A DNA stretch of 64,000 nt from Pedobacter chitinilyticus (GTDB lineage: Bacteria > Bacteroidota > Bacteroidia > Sphingobacteriales > Sphingobacteriaceae): the NCBI RefSeq assembly GCF_003313385.1, contig NZ_QMHN01000005.1, positions 396,799 through 460,798 of the forward strand, in the 5' to 3' direction. The notes beneath the pieces were generated by a model, which ran no database searches, had not been told where the DNA came from, and was given only the letters and a program-made list of their open reading frames with translations. Shown here in pieces: positions 51,131 to 60,439 of the stretch (position 1 is its first letter; each line of letters starts with the position of its first letter). The position numbers and the translations under genes are program-made.

Positions 51131-52561
51131 ATGGAAAAAACTTGTACCGAAGTGTGGAATAGCTGTCTCCAAATTATTAAGGATAATATCCCGAATCAAA
51201 GTTTCAAAACTTGGTTCGAACCGATATCAGCCCTTAAGTTAGAAGGCAAGGTATTAACCATACAAGTACCTAGTTTATTTTTCTACGAATGGCTTGAGGA
51301 ACATTATGTTGGTTTACTCAGAAAAACGGTAAAAAAGCAGTTGGGAGATGAGGGTAGATTGGAGTATAACATCGTGGTTGATAAATCGTCAAACACAGGA
51401 TCTCCATACACCACTAATATGCCGTCAAATGGTAATGGTGCAGAGGCAAAAACTCAGTCGATGCCTATTCCGGTATCTATCAATAAGGACATTAAAAATC
51501 CGTTCATTATCCCAGGATTAAAAAAGCTGAATGTAGACCCTCAGCTGAATCCTAATTATACTTTTGATAATTACATTGAAGGAGATTGCAACCGTCTTGC
51601 CCGCTCGGCAGGTTATGCGGTGGCTGCAAAACCAGGAGGTACTTCCTTTAATCCTTTAATGATTTACGGCGGTGTAGGTTTAGGTAAAACCCACTTGGCC
51701 CAAGCTATTGGTAACGAAATTAAACGTAGTGTACCAGATAAACTGGTGATTTATGTTTCTTGTGAGAAATTCTGCCAGCAATTTGTTGACTCTCTAAAAA
51801 ATAATACCATCAATGACTTTGTGAACTTTTACCAAGCCATGGATGTAATTATTATGGATGATGTACACAACTTTGCAGGTAAAGAAAAAACGCAGGATAT
51901 TTTCTTTCATATCTTCAACCACTTACATCAATCAGGAAAACAGATCATTTTAACTTCTGATAAAGCTCCTAAAGATTTAGCTGGTTTAGAGGAAAGATTG
52001 TTGAGCCGTTTTAAATGGGGACTATCAGCAGATTTGCAAGTGCCAGATTTGGAAACCCGTGTAGCCATCCTTAAAAAGAAAATGTATGCTGACGGTATCG
52101 AACTTCCAGGAGAAGTAATTGAATACGTTGCACACAATATCGATAATAACGTTCGTGAGCTTGAAGGAGCAATGGTTTCATTGTTGGCACAATCTACTTT
52201 GAATAAGAAAGACATTGATTTAGCGTTAGCTAAACAGATGTTGAAGAACTTTATCAAAAATACCTCGAAAGAAATTTCGATGGAGTATATACAGAAATTG
52301 GTTTGCGAGTATTTTGAAGTACCAGTGGAAATGGTGAAATCGCAAACACGTAAACGCGAAATTGTACAAGCCCGTCAAATATCGATGTACTTGTCTAAAA
52401 GCCATACTAAATCCTCTCTAAAAACAATTGGCGCTTTCTTTGGGGGTAGAGACCACTCTACAGTAATTTACGCTTGCCAAACCGTTGAAGATTTGATTGA
52501 AACAGACAAGAAATTTAAAGCTTACGTGAACGACATTCAGAAAAAACTGAAAATGAGCTAA
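51131..52561 (+). CDS. dnaA: Chromosomal replication initiator DnaA
   Basis: A 476-residue initiator. Domain I (about 1-85) is followed by a Ser/Asn/Gly-rich linker and the AAA+ domain (Walker A GGVGLGKTHL, Walker B VIIMDDVHNFAGKEKTQ). The C-terminal helix-turn-helix carries GRDHSTV, the sequence-specific DNA-binding loop. Neighbours are not the usual dnaN/recF set, as is common in Bacteroidota. A strong terminator follows. Confidence 0.97.
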   Translation: MEKTCTEVWNSCLQIIKDNIPNQSFKTWFEPISALKLEGKVLTIQVPSLFFYEWLEEHYVGLLRKTVKKQLGDEGRLEYNIVVDKSSNTGSPYTTNMPSNGNGAEAKTQSMPIPVSINKDIKNPFIIPGLKKLNVDPQLNPNYTFDNYIEGDCNRLARSAGYAVAAKPGGTSFNPLMIYGGVGLGKTHLAQAIGNEIKRSVPDKLVIYVSCEKFCQQFVDSLKNNTINDFVNFYQAMDVIIMDDVHNFAGKEKTQDIFFHIFNHLHQSGKQIILTSDKAPKDLAGLEERLLSRFKWGLSADLQVPDLETRVAILKKKMYADGIELPGEVIEYVAHNIDNNVRELEGAMVSLLAQSTLNKKDIDLALAKQMLKNFIKNTSKEISMEYIQKLVCEYFEVPVEMVKSQTRKREIVQARQISMYLSKSHTKSSLKTIGAFFGGRDHSTVIYACQTVEDLIETDKKFKAYVNDIQKKLKMS

Positions 52562-52578
52562 GCCTTAAGATATAAAAA

Positions 52579-52614
52579 GAAAAAGCCACAACGATTGTTG
52601 TGGCTTTTTCTTTT
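52579..52614 (+). terminator. Terminator after dnaA, bidirectional
   Basis: A 14-base perfect stem GAAAAAGCCACAAC/GTTGTGGCTTTTTC with a four-base loop and T-run. It reaches the stop of the convergent LytTR gene and can serve both strands. Confidence 0.93.
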
Positions 52615-53332
52615 ATTGATTGGCTGATATCGATTGGTAAAAGCCATCTCTATAAACGTCGCCAAGTGGAATAACCGCATCGGCAATATAAATCCTACTT
52701 CTTTCAATGCTGTTTATTTTATTGAGGGCAACCATATAAGATTTGTGAACCCTAGCAAATTGCTTTTTGGGAAGCTGCTCCTCCATTTTCTTAATGTTCT
52801 GCAGGGAAATGATCTTTTCTGTTTTCGTATAAATGGCCACATAATTTTGCATGCCTTCTATGTATAAAATATCATCAGTATTGATCTTAACCAGCTTGTA
52901 TTCCGTTTTTACGAAAATATAGTCGGCAACAGGAGTGGTCTCGATAACTTGAGCTGCAACTTGCGGTTCATTTTTGGCATTAAAGTAATGTTGTGCTTTT
53001 TGTACCGCTTTGTAAAACCGTTCGAAAGAAATAGGCTTTAGCAAATAGTCGATGGCGTCATTCTCAAAACCATCTAAAGCATATTCGGTATAAGCAGTGG
53101 TTAAAACGATTTTACATTTGCCCTGTACAATTTTCATGAACTGTACACCATTCAATTGCGGCATTTGTATATCCAGAAAAACAAGGTCAACTTCGTTTTT
53201 CATGAGGTATTCCAACGCTTCTAAAGGATTGGTACTAGAAAAAACTAAACTCAGATCAAGTACTTTACTGATGTAATCATTTAAGATATCAATAGCAAGA
53301 GGTTTATCATCTACAACTACGCAACGAATCAT
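52613..53332 (-). CDS. LytTR-family response regulator
   Basis: A 239-residue regulator. The receiver domain has phospho-acceptor Asp54 (VFLDIQMP), Thr and Lys switch residues (TTAYTEYA, LLKPISFERF). The C-terminal LytTR DNA-binding domain (about 140-235) includes KTEKIISLQNIKKMEEQLP and FARVHKSYMVALNKI. It overlaps the kinase gene as ATGA and is co-translated with it. Confidence 0.93.
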   Translation of the reverse strand: MIRCVVVDDKPLAIDILNDYISKVLDLSLVFSSTNPLEALEYLMKNEVDLVFLDIQMPQLNGVQFMKIVQGKCKIVLTTAYTEYALDGFENDAIDYLLKPISFERFYKAVQKAQHYFNAKNEPQVAAQVIETTPVADYIFVKTEYKLVKINTDDILYIEGMQNYVAIYTKTEKIISLQNIKKMEEQLPKKQFARVHKSYMVALNKINSIERSRIYIADAVIPLGDVYRDGFYQSISANQ

Positions 53333-54372
53333 GTCCAGTTTAATTTTAAGGTTACCGTAAAAGTATCATTCTCATCCATAATTTGAAGCTGGTATTTTTC
53401 TGGATAAATTAAAGCAAGTCTTCTTTGAACGTTCGTTAAGCCAATGCCACCAGTTTGGTCTTTTTGGTCATGGTTTTTTTTGTTCAATACTTTAAAATCC
53501 AAATGATCTGCCGTAATAGACATCATGATTTGTATTGGGTTTTCAGGGTCGTTAATCACACCATGTTTAAAGGCATTTTCAACAAAGTTGATCAATATTA
53601 AAGGCGCAATTTGTTGTTGATCTACCGAACCTTTAATTTCCAGATGGATAAAGGCATTTCCCTTTTGCCCAATTTCAAATAATTCAATAACGTTTTTAAG
53701 ATAATCGATTTCTTTTCCAATCAAAGCGAATTTATCATTGCTCTCCTTTAACATGTAACGCAGCAAAGCTGATAGTTTCAAAACAGCTTCGGTAGCTTCC
53801 TTGGCTTGTTGATAGGTGAGCGCATAAATATCGTTCAAGGTATTGAACAGAAAATGCGGATTGATCTGTGATTTTAAATAAGCCAATTCCGTAATGGCTT
53901 GTTCTTTCTCTAATGCTTCTTGTTTCTGTTGCGTTTCAAAAAATGCGTTAACATAACTAATCGCTAAGCTAAAAAACACGTAAACGTAATTCTCGAAAAT
54001 TAAGGTCTGGAAGGAAAGCCAAAAATTTAGTTTATCAAGATATGCATAGGAATACCAACCAAATTTTTGAGGTAAGATGATTGCATATACATAGTGATGT
54101 ACTGGTGCAAGAATTAAGAAAAGTGCAAAAACAGAAAGGATATATAAAAAGATTCTCTTGGCTTTAACCAACTTCGGAACCAACAGCAGGAAATTGGTGT
54201 AAAATATACAGAGCGGAAAAATTAAGATAATCAGTTTTACGGTTAAAACGCTGGCCACACTCGAAAAAGTGAGCTCGTCGATATTATACGTTTGAAAACC
54301 GAAGAGCAATTCTTTAAGCCAAAGAATGATCCAATAGCCAATGTGGAAGTAAACAAAATGTGATTTCTTCAT
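53329..54372 (-). CDS. LytS/YehU-type sensor histidine kinase
   Basis: A 347-residue kinase. Four membrane helices fill residues 1-140, with no large external sensor domain. The His_kinase core has QINPHFLFNTLNDI (phospho-His), the N-box LINFVENAFKHGV and the G-box GGIGLTNVQRRL. It pairs with the LytTR regulator and is divergent from two S41 peptidase genes. [TC]GGTCAA words in the shared gap are candidate regulator sites. Confidence 0.92.
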   Translation of the reverse strand: MKKSHFVYFHIGYWIILWLKELLFGFQTYNIDELTFSSVASVLTVKLIILIFPLCIFYTNFLLLVPKLVKAKRIFLYILSVFALFLILAPVHHYVYAIILPQKFGWYSYAYLDKLNFWLSFQTLIFENYVYVFFSLAISYVNAFFETQQKQEALEKEQAITELAYLKSQINPHFLFNTLNDIYALTYQQAKEATEAVLKLSALLRYMLKESNDKFALIGKEIDYLKNVIELFEIGQKGNAFIHLEIKGSVDQQQIAPLILINFVENAFKHGVINDPENPIQIMMSITADHLDFKVLNKKNHDQKDQTGGIGLTNVQRRLALIYPEKYQLQIMDENDTFTVTLKLNWT

Positions 54373-54587
54373 GAATAAGTTTTGCTAAAAATAGGATAAT
54401 CAATGGTCAAGTAGATGAACTAATGCACCAACGGTCAATATTTATACATCAAAAAGGTTTAATTAGGGCTAAGCTAATTTTTAGGGGATTTGAACCTTTC
54501 GTCAATGGAAAATACAAGTTGGTCAATTCTCTTAGTTCAAAGTTATTTTGATCCTGCAGTTTTGAGGGAAATAAAGAAATTAAATTT
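54373..54587. promoter_or_regulatory. Divergent region with GGTCAA words and a LytTR-like site
   Basis: The 215-base gap between the kinase and the first S41 gene holds [TC]GGTCAA at 54404-54410, 54432-54438 and 54520-54526. On the minus strand 54435-54427 reads ACCGTTGGT, which matches the LytTR consensus [TA][AC][CA]GTTN[AG][TG]; ACCATTGAT (54407-54399) is one base off. A role in autoregulation and peptidase control is inference. Confidence 0.4.
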
Positions 54588-56354
54588 ATGAAAAAGATCA
54601 CCTATAGCTTATTATTATGTTTCGCTTTTTTGATTGCACGTGCTCAAAGCATTAATGAGACAGATAAGCTTTTACTTTTTATCAAAACTTGGAATTTCCT
54701 GAAATACAATCATCAGAAAATTACTGCTGGAGAAATGGATGCCGATTCTTTTTTCTTGGCCAAGTATGAGCAATTGAAAAGCATCAAAACTCGAGAAGAA
54801 CTTAATCATGTGCTTATTCAGACTATCCAATCGCTTGGCAGTTTGAAACTCAATTCAACATTGCCACAAGTTGCTATGAAAAATGTCGTAAAAATTAATC
54901 CAATACATCGTTGGTACGTGCAAAGTAAAGACTTGAATGACTCTCTTAAAGAAATACTGCTTCAAGTTTATAACAGCAGGGACGTTAAAAGCAATCACTA
55001 CGTACCCCTGCTTAACTATCATACCGAGATTCCAAATGAAAAGAAATACAATTTTGAAGCGGCAGTAAATTTGCCAGAACCAATGCGACTTTTGGCTTTA
55101 GCAAAACTGCAAGGCGTAATCGACTACTTATACCCACATCACAATTTGATGAAAGAAAACTGGGATGTGGTGATGAGAAGAAATATCCCATTGTTTAAAA
55201 GCTGTGCTTCAAGAATGGAATACGAAGTTTTGATCTTGAAAATTGTAGCAAATCTAAATGATTCACATGCCTATAATCGGTTTTACGTAGACTTGAAATT
55301 TAAGAGCCAAATTTTTAAAAATACGTTTTATCCACCTTTCGATTATCAAATTATGGACAAACGTATTCTGGTCACCAAAATTATTTTGCCTGAAGTTTGC
55401 AAAGAAGCAGGAATTGATGTGGGAGATTGGATTACAGAAATCAATGGACAAACTGTTGCTACAAGGATTGATACCTTGAGCGGACTGTTGTCTGCATCTA
55501 ATAGAAGCACGCTGGTGTCAAATTTGAATAACTATAATAGCAACTTTATTTGGAGTTCAGACCGCCAAGAGCTGAACTTAAAGCTAATTGGCAGTGAAGG
55601 GACTAAGGCTACAACGGTAAAATTTATCACCTTAAGCGATAAGCCCGCTCTTGAAAAAATCAATGCATTTTTTCAAAGCAAAGCGGAAGCATCCAAGATA
55701 AAAGGATTTATGCTATTGAATAATGACATCGCTTATTTTAATATTGATAAAATTATTCAATTGATGCAAAATGTCGACGATGATAAAATAGAAAGCCATG
55801 TAGACTCGATATTGAATTTGGCAGCTCAGCAAAAAGCAATTATTTTCGATATGAGGGGTTATCCTCAATGGTCTGGATTTATGTACACCTATTTATACAA
55901 GAAATTTGGCACGCTGGACCAACGCTTTGCAAAATACGTTAAAGCTGATTTGAATAATATTGGAACGTACAACTGGATCAATTCTCCTGAAGTTTACAAC
56001 AATGTTGACATTGTGCCAGAGCATGTAGTCTACAAAGGTAAGGTAGGCATTATCGTGAATGCCAGAACACGGAGCCTTTCAGAATGGAACACCATGGGAC
56101 TTCAATCGATGTTCCCTCAGGCCATCACCATTGGCGAACAAACTTCAGGCGGTGATGGAGATGAAAAGCACTTCAATATCCCAGGTAATTACAATATCCA
56201 CTTTACAGGTAATGCTATTTATTACAACGATGGTACTTCTGCTCAAGGGGTAGGCGTGAAAATAGATAAGAAGATGAAATTTACCAAAGCCGATATTCTT
56301 GAAGGAAAAGACACCTTCCTAGAGTACGCTATTGATAAAATTGGAAAACCATAA
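54588..56354 (+). CDS. Exported S41-family peptidase, long form
   Basis: A 588-residue protein with a signal peptide ending LIARA|QSI. A helical N-terminal domain precedes a PDZ-like domain (about 245-320, LVTKIILPEVCKEAGIDVGD). The S41 domain has NARTRSLSEW (nucleophilic Ser region) and IGEQTSGGDGDEK. The Lys of TFGKG-type CtpA enzymes is not in its usual place, as in the non-CtpA branch of S41. It probably cleaves periplasmic or outer-membrane proteins or peptides. Confidence 0.82.
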   Translation: MKKITYSLLLCFAFLIARAQSINETDKLLLFIKTWNFLKYNHQKITAGEMDADSFFLAKYEQLKSIKTREELNHVLIQTIQSLGSLKLNSTLPQVAMKNVVKINPIHRWYVQSKDLNDSLKEILLQVYNSRDVKSNHYVPLLNYHTEIPNEKKYNFEAAVNLPEPMRLLALAKLQGVIDYLYPHHNLMKENWDVVMRRNIPLFKSCASRMEYEVLILKIVANLNDSHAYNRFYVDLKFKSQIFKNTFYPPFDYQIMDKRILVTKIILPEVCKEAGIDVGDWITEINGQTVATRIDTLSGLLSASNRSTLVSNLNNYNSNFIWSSDRQELNLKLIGSEGTKATTVKFITLSDKPALEKINAFFQSKAEASKIKGFMLLNNDIAYFNIDKIIQLMQNVDDDKIESHVDSILNLAAQQKAIIFDMRGYPQWSGFMYTYLYKKFGTLDQRFAKYVKADLNNIGTYNWINSPEVYNNVDIVPEHVVYKGKVGIIVNARTRSLSEWNTMGLQSMFPQAITIGEQTSGGDGDEKHFNIPGNYNIHFTGNAIYYNDGTSAQGVGVKIDKKMKFTKADILEGKDTFLEYAIDKIGKP

Positions 56355-56370
56355 GCAGGAGATACAGAGG

Positions 56371-57402
56371 ATGAATAAAAATATTTTAGTCGTGCTTTTC
56401 CTGTTCGTATTTGCAAGGGCTAATGCACAAGAGAACTTGATTAAGCTGAAAAAAGGCAAAACAGATAGCATTCAGCTTTATTTAAAAAAAGCGTTGGATC
56501 TAATGAAAAAAAGATCGGTGAACAGTAACAGGTTAAACTGGGAAGAAATTTATAAAGATGCGAATGCAGCTGTCGAAAATGCCAGAACAATTGCAGATAC
56601 CTATCCAATCATCAAAATGACCTTGCTTAAGTTGGAAGATAGCCATTCCAAATTCTTTTCACCTAAACAAGTTGAAGCTTATTTGTTAGGGTATAGAAAA
56701 ACAGGACAACAATTCCCAGAAATGAAGTCGGCCATTTTAGAAAGTCGGTATGCTTATATTCAACTACCTTCCTTTGCGAGTTTTAACTTTGCAGAGTGGG
56801 ACGAGTATGTAAAAACCTTTTGGGATAAAATTTCCGAATTGGAATCAAAACATCCTAAAGGTTGGATAATTGATATTCGTGATAACGAAGGCGGGATGTT
56901 TGTGCCGATGTATGCCGCTATCTCACCATTTTTGGATCAGCACAACGTGATTGGATGGAAAAATGGATTGGACAGGTATACTTTTATGAATTTTAAAAAT
57001 GGAAAATTTTATGAGAATAACTTGGCGAGGTATCAAATTAAAATAGGTAATCGAAAAATTAAAATAGTTAGAAAGCCAATAGTGGTACTTATTAACGAAG
57101 GAACAGCAAGTAGTGGAGAATTTGCAGCGATATCGTTTGTTGGACAAAAGAACATTTCCTTTGTTGGAACAAAAACCACTGGATTAACATCCGCTAATCA
57201 GGAACATAAATTAGCTGATGGTGCATTTTTAGTACTTACAGAAGGGAATACTATTGATAGAAATAGGAAAGAGTATGCCGAAGTAGGAAAAGGATTACAA
57301 CCTGATTATCTAGTTGACAATACGGATTCACTTAAAAACAGCGATGATGCCTATTTTAAAAAGGCAATTGAAGTCCTCAGTAAAAAATTAAACACTCCTT
57401 AA
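56371..57402 (+). CDS. Exported S41-family peptidase, short form
   Basis: A 343-residue protein, signal peptide ending ANAQ with cleavage ANA|QEN. It lacks a clear PDZ domain and has the S41 motif INEGTASSGEFAA (Ser247/Ser248) and GTKTTGLTS. The start is ATG 56371, 17 bases after the previous stop; a GGAG sequence just upstream is an unusual Shine-Dalgarno-like signal for this phylum. Together with the preceding gene it forms an operon divergent from the LytS/LytTR pair. Confidence 0.82.
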   Translation: MNKNILVVLFLFVFARANAQENLIKLKKGKTDSIQLYLKKALDLMKKRSVNSNRLNWEEIYKDANAAVENARTIADTYPIIKMTLLKLEDSHSKFFSPKQVEAYLLGYRKTGQQFPEMKSAILESRYAYIQLPSFASFNFAEWDEYVKTFWDKISELESKHPKGWIIDIRDNEGGMFVPMYAAISPFLDQHNVIGWKNGLDRYTFMNFKNGKFYENNLARYQIKIGNRKIKIVRKPIVVLINEGTASSGEFAAISFVGQKNISFVGTKTTGLTSANQEHKLADGAFLVLTEGNTIDRNRKEYAEVGKGLQPDYLVDNTDSLKNSDDAYFKKAIEVLSKKLNTP

Positions 57403-57423
57403 TAGGATAAGGAGTGTTTAATT
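57386..57423. terminator. Bidirectional terminator between S41 and NUDIX genes
   Basis: A perfect 15-base stem (57386-57400 with 57409-57423) with an eight-base loop holds the S41 stop codon. It closes two convergent genes. Confidence 0.85.
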
Positions 57424-57424
57424 G

Positions 57425-57979
57425 TTAGAGATATTGTTCTTGTAAAGCTGCCAATCCGTAAAATAAAGCAGCGGTATGTAAAGATTGATCAATCTTGTTG
57501 TCTTTTAGTAATTGCTTTACTTCATCAATACTGTAAAGCTCTACATTTAAAATTTCATGTTCATCTAAATGCTGTTCGTGGGTTTTTACACCGCCCTTTA
57601 GCAAATAGGTAAAGGTTTTGTTGGTTGATGTTGCAGGGTTAGGGTATAAAGTTGCAATCAATTCGCAACTGTCAAAACTATAACCCGTTTCTTCTAACAA
57701 TTCCCTTTTAATGGCTACTTCTGGTGCTTCGCCACAATCAATCACACCACCAGGTATTTCCAGGGAAATGATATCTGCTGCAAAGCGATATTGACGCACC
57801 AAAATCATTTGGTTGTCTTTGGTAAGGGCTACTGCGTTTACCCAATTGGGATACTCCAATACGTAGTAGTCATCTTTAACGGTGTCGTTTTGAAGTTTGC
57901 AAGTATCTACCCTAAGTGTAGCCCATTTCTCCTGCACTAAATATTTAGAGGCAAGCTTTTGCCATTTTTTTATTTCCAT
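57425..57979 (-). CDS. NUDIX hydrolase (ADP-ribose pyrophosphatase-like)
   Basis: A 184-residue NUDIX enzyme. The box GGVIDCGEAPEVAIKRELLEETGY matches Gx5Ex7REUxEExGU. The flanks (VALTKDNQMILVRQYRFAAD) resemble ADP-ribose pyrophosphatase NudF types. The exact substrate is uncertain. It lies downstream of two minus-strand genes across short word-repeat gaps. Confidence 0.9.
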   Translation of the reverse strand: MEIKKWQKLASKYLVQEKWATLRVDTCKLQNDTVKDDYYVLEYPNWVNAVALTKDNQMILVRQYRFAADIISLEIPGGVIDCGEAPEVAIKRELLEETGYSFDSCELIATLYPNPATSTNKTFTYLLKGGVKTHEQHLDEHEILNVELYSIDEVKQLLKDNKIDQSLHTAALFYGLAALQEQYL

Positions 57980-58021
57980 TGATAATTTCCGTCTTTATTC
58001 TTTGGTCTTTCGTCTTTATTC

Positions 58022-58408
58022 CTAAAGGTATTGTTGAATAATCTCCTGTCTGTGAAAATTAACCAAATGCACAATCTTATGCTTTTCAGCCAAAACTTTA
58101 TAGATAAGATTCAATCTTGGAGCAATTAAAGCATTGCGTTGAGGACTAATGCCCAGCTCATAATAAAGAAATTCGCTAAGAGAATCTAATTTTTCGGCGG
58201 GAAGATCCGTTTCGTTCAGCCAATTTTCAAATGCACTAATATCGCTATCTTCTAAAATAAAAGGAGATAACTTAAATGAATTTTCTATAGTTTCATTAAA
58301 AAGCTCGTTCGCCTTTACCAAATCTCCCTCTAATTTCAGGCCCATAATTCTAGCCAAAACTTGAGCAAGCCTTTCTATCTCTGCCGTAATTAAATCTTTT
58401 CTGTACAT
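58022..58408 (-). CDS. Helical protein of unknown function
   Basis: A 128-residue all-alpha-looking protein without signal or membrane helix (YRKDLITAEIERLAQVLARIM, then LSEFLYYELGISPQRNA). I do not recognise a family. It sits between a NUDIX gene and a TPM gene with gaps of 42 and 112 bases. Confidence 0.6.
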   Translation of the reverse strand: MYRKDLITAEIERLAQVLARIMGLKLEGDLVKANELFNETIENSFKLSPFILEDSDISAFENWLNETDLPAEKLDSLSEFLYYELGISPQRNALIAPRLNLIYKVLAEKHKIVHLVNFHRQEIIQQYL

Positions 58409-58487
58409 TATTTCTCCATTAGAGAATGAATGAATTTTTAATGATTAAATATAAGTATGTGTAACGTGTTAAGGTTTTTACTATTCC

Positions 58488-58522
58488 AACCACTAACCAC
58501 TAACCACTAACCACTAACCACT
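58488..58522. repeat. Five tandem heptamers AACCACT
   Basis: Five exact copies run from 58488 to 58522. The last copy contains the first two bases of the stop codon of the TPM gene, which reads toward it. Heptamers and other short tandem repeats can change copy number by slippage. Confidence 0.92.
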
Positions 58523-59297
58523 ACCAACTTCCGCTACTTCCGCCACCACCAAAGCTACCGCCACCAAATCCTCCAAAGCCGCCACCCCCGCTGTCGCCAC
58601 CGAAACCGCCACCAAATCCACCGCCTGAATTACCACGACCACTGCCAAACAATAAGCCCCAGAAAAGTGCTTCAGAAACACCACGACCACCAATTACTTG
58701 ACCTCCTCCGCCACCACCGCCTCGTTTGAGGATCAGAATAATGATGACGATAATGATCAGCACAATTAAACCAGAACCTGCACCACCTACACCTTTTTTA
58801 CTCTTTGGTTTGTCGTTTTTGTACTCTCCTTTAATCAGTGAAATGATTGAATTTGTTCCAGCCTCAATCCCTTGAGCGTAATTTCCTTCCTTAAAAAAGG
58901 GCTTGATGTCATTTTCTATAATCCTTTTGGTATAGATATCGGGTAATGCACCCTCTAAGCCGTACCCCGTTTGAATAGACATTTTGCGATCACCAAGAGC
59001 AATTAATAACACTACGCCATTATTTTTTTCTTTTCCGCCCACGCCCCACGCTCTACCAAGTTGGTAAGCATATTCGTTAATGTCATAGTCGCCAACGGAT
59101 TTAAGGATAACTACAGCAATTTGATTGGAAGTAGAATCGTCAAAAGCCACAAGCTTTCTTTCCAAACTTGCAATATCACCAGGAGATAAGGTATTGGTAT
59201 AATCGTTAACCAGGGTACTAGGCTTTTTCGGAAATTCCTGAGAAAAACCAAATACAGACGATAATAGCAGGGTTATTAAAAGAAATATTCTTTTCAT
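58521..59297 (-). CDS. TPM-domain protein with Gly-rich tail
   Basis: A 258-residue exported membrane protein. The signal peptide ends FGFS|QEF. A TPM domain (about 20-150, starts LVNDYTNTLSPGDIASLERKL) is followed by one membrane helix (about 173-190). The C-terminal tail is very Gly-rich (GGGGGGGQVIGGRG, then Gly/Ser repeats). It is the YgcG family. TPM proteins in other organisms affect photosystem or membrane-protein repair; here the role is unknown. It lies with a second TPM gene and lemA. Confidence 0.88.
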   Translation of the reverse strand: MKRIFLLITLLLSSVFGFSQEFPKKPSTLVNDYTNTLSPGDIASLERKLVAFDDSTSNQIAVVILKSVGDYDINEYAYQLGRAWGVGGKEKNNGVVLLIALGDRKMSIQTGYGLEGALPDIYTKRIIENDIKPFFKEGNYAQGIEAGTNSIISLIKGEYKNDKPKSKKGVGGAGSGLIVLIIIVIIILILKRGGGGGGGQVIGGRGVSEALFWGLLFGSGRGNSGGGFGGGFGGDSGGGGFGGFGGGSFGGGGSSGSW

Positions 59298-59339
59298 CTT
59301 AGTTACATATAGGTGATGATTAAAACAATTAGAAACGTC

Positions 59340-59777
59340 CTAAGGTCGTTGGTCAATAAAGACAATCTCGTTAGGAAGCTCATTCACATCATCATTTTTA
59401 TTGGGAAAAAATGTAGATAACTTCTCACCAGCAAGTGCAATTCCAGCAATAATGCCATCACAAAGATTGTTGGACATAAAATGAGCTTTCATTGCTGTTT
59501 TGGTAGTTTCCCAAAAATCTGGAGGAACTAAGTTGTTAATTCCCTTATCGCCAATAATAGCAAATTTATGATCTTCGGTTGCAAGGTAAATCAGCACACC
59601 GTTATGCTGCGACGTTTGATCCATCCCCAATTCGTGGAAATAAACAGTAGCCCTTTCATAAGCATCGCCCTTGCAATGTTTTTCAACAGCAATTCTTATT
59701 TCGCCAGAAGTAGCTTTTTCAGCTTCAGTAATGGCGTTGGCAATTAGTTCTTGTTCTTTGGTAGTGAAAATAGACAT
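59340..59777 (-). CDS. Stand-alone TPM-domain protein
   Basis: A 145-residue TPM domain without signal peptide or membrane helix. It has LIANAITEAEKATSGEIRIAVEKHCKGDAYERA and the end KLSTFFPNKNDDVNELPNEIVF. The middle gene of the lemA-TPM-TPM set, separated from lemA by a 12-base hairpin. Confidence 0.87.
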   Translation of the reverse strand: MSIFTTKEQELIANAITEAEKATSGEIRIAVEKHCKGDAYERATVYFHELGMDQTSQHNGVLIYLATEDHKFAIIGDKGINNLVPPDFWETTKTAMKAHFMSNNLCDGIIAGIALAGEKLSTFFPNKNDDVNELPNEIVFIDQRP

Positions 59778-59795
59778 TGGATTAAATAAAAATTA

Positions 59796-59837
59796 AGGGT
59801 AATGTATGCTTAAACGATGTAAGATATACATTACCCT
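59796..59837 (-). terminator. Intercistronic hairpin between lemA and the TPM gene
   Basis: AGGGTAATGTAT (59796-59807) pairs perfectly with 59826-59837 over 12 bases, with an 18-base loop. On the minus strand a TTAATTTTTATTT tail follows. It may partly end the lemA transcript and give lemA more mRNA than the TPM genes. Confidence 0.75.
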
Positions 59838-59857
59838 ATAAAAAGGTTGTTTTATAA

Positions 59858-60439
59858 CTAAAATTCTACTTTAGGTGCATTTTGTGCGCCAGCGTCAGCT
59901 TTGAAAGCGGCTTTTTGCGAAAAGCCAAACAATCCAGCAGTAAGATTATTTGGGAATGACCTTACTTTGGTGTTATAAGTTTGTACAGAGTTGTTGTAAT
60001 CAGTACGGGCTACAGTAATCCTATTTTCAGTTCCTTCCAGTTGAGCAGACAAATCTCTAAATTGATCTGTAGCTTTCAATTGAGGGTAGTTTTCAGTCAG
60101 TACCATCAAACGTCCCAAAGCCTGTGTAATCTGACCCTGAGCCTGTTGGTATTTTTGCATATTTTCCTCTGTAAGCTTATCAGGATCTACCGTAATTTGG
60201 CTGGCTTTGCTACGCGCTTCAATTACCGCAGTTAAGGTCGATTCTTCAAATTTTGCAGCGCCTTTAACAGTATTTACCAAATTAGGAATCAAGTCTGCCC
60301 TACGTTGATATTGAGCTTCCACAGCTCCCCATTTTGTTTTAACATCCTCATCTAGTTTCACTAGGCTGTTATATCCACAGCCACTAAACAAAGCCAATAT
60401 TGCCACAATCGCAACAATTCCAATTAAAACTTTTTTCAT
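59858..60439 (-). CDS. LemA-family protein
   Basis: A 193-residue protein with an N-terminal hydrophobic segment ending in lipobox LFSGC, followed by the LemA helical bundle (VKTKWGAVEAQYQRRADLIPNLVNTVKG). It is probably a lipoprotein or membrane anchored protein with a cytoplasmic or periplasmic bundle; direction is unclear. The set LemA-TPM-TPM is a recurring bacterial arrangement and suggests a shared membrane role. Confidence 0.9.
   Translation of the reverse strand: MKKVLIGIVAIVAILALFSGCGYNSLVKLDEDVKTKWGAVEAQYQRRADLIPNLVNTVKGAAKFEESTLTAVIEARSKASQITVDPDKLTEENMQKYQQAQGQITQALGRLMVLTENYPQLKATDQFRDLSAQLEGTENRITVARTDYNNSVQTYNTKVRSFPNNLTAGLFGFSQKAAFKADAGAQNAPKVEF

Noticed and set aside
58488..58522. 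CRISPR array
   Set aside because: Copies are contiguous heptamers with no spacers, and no cas gene is near.
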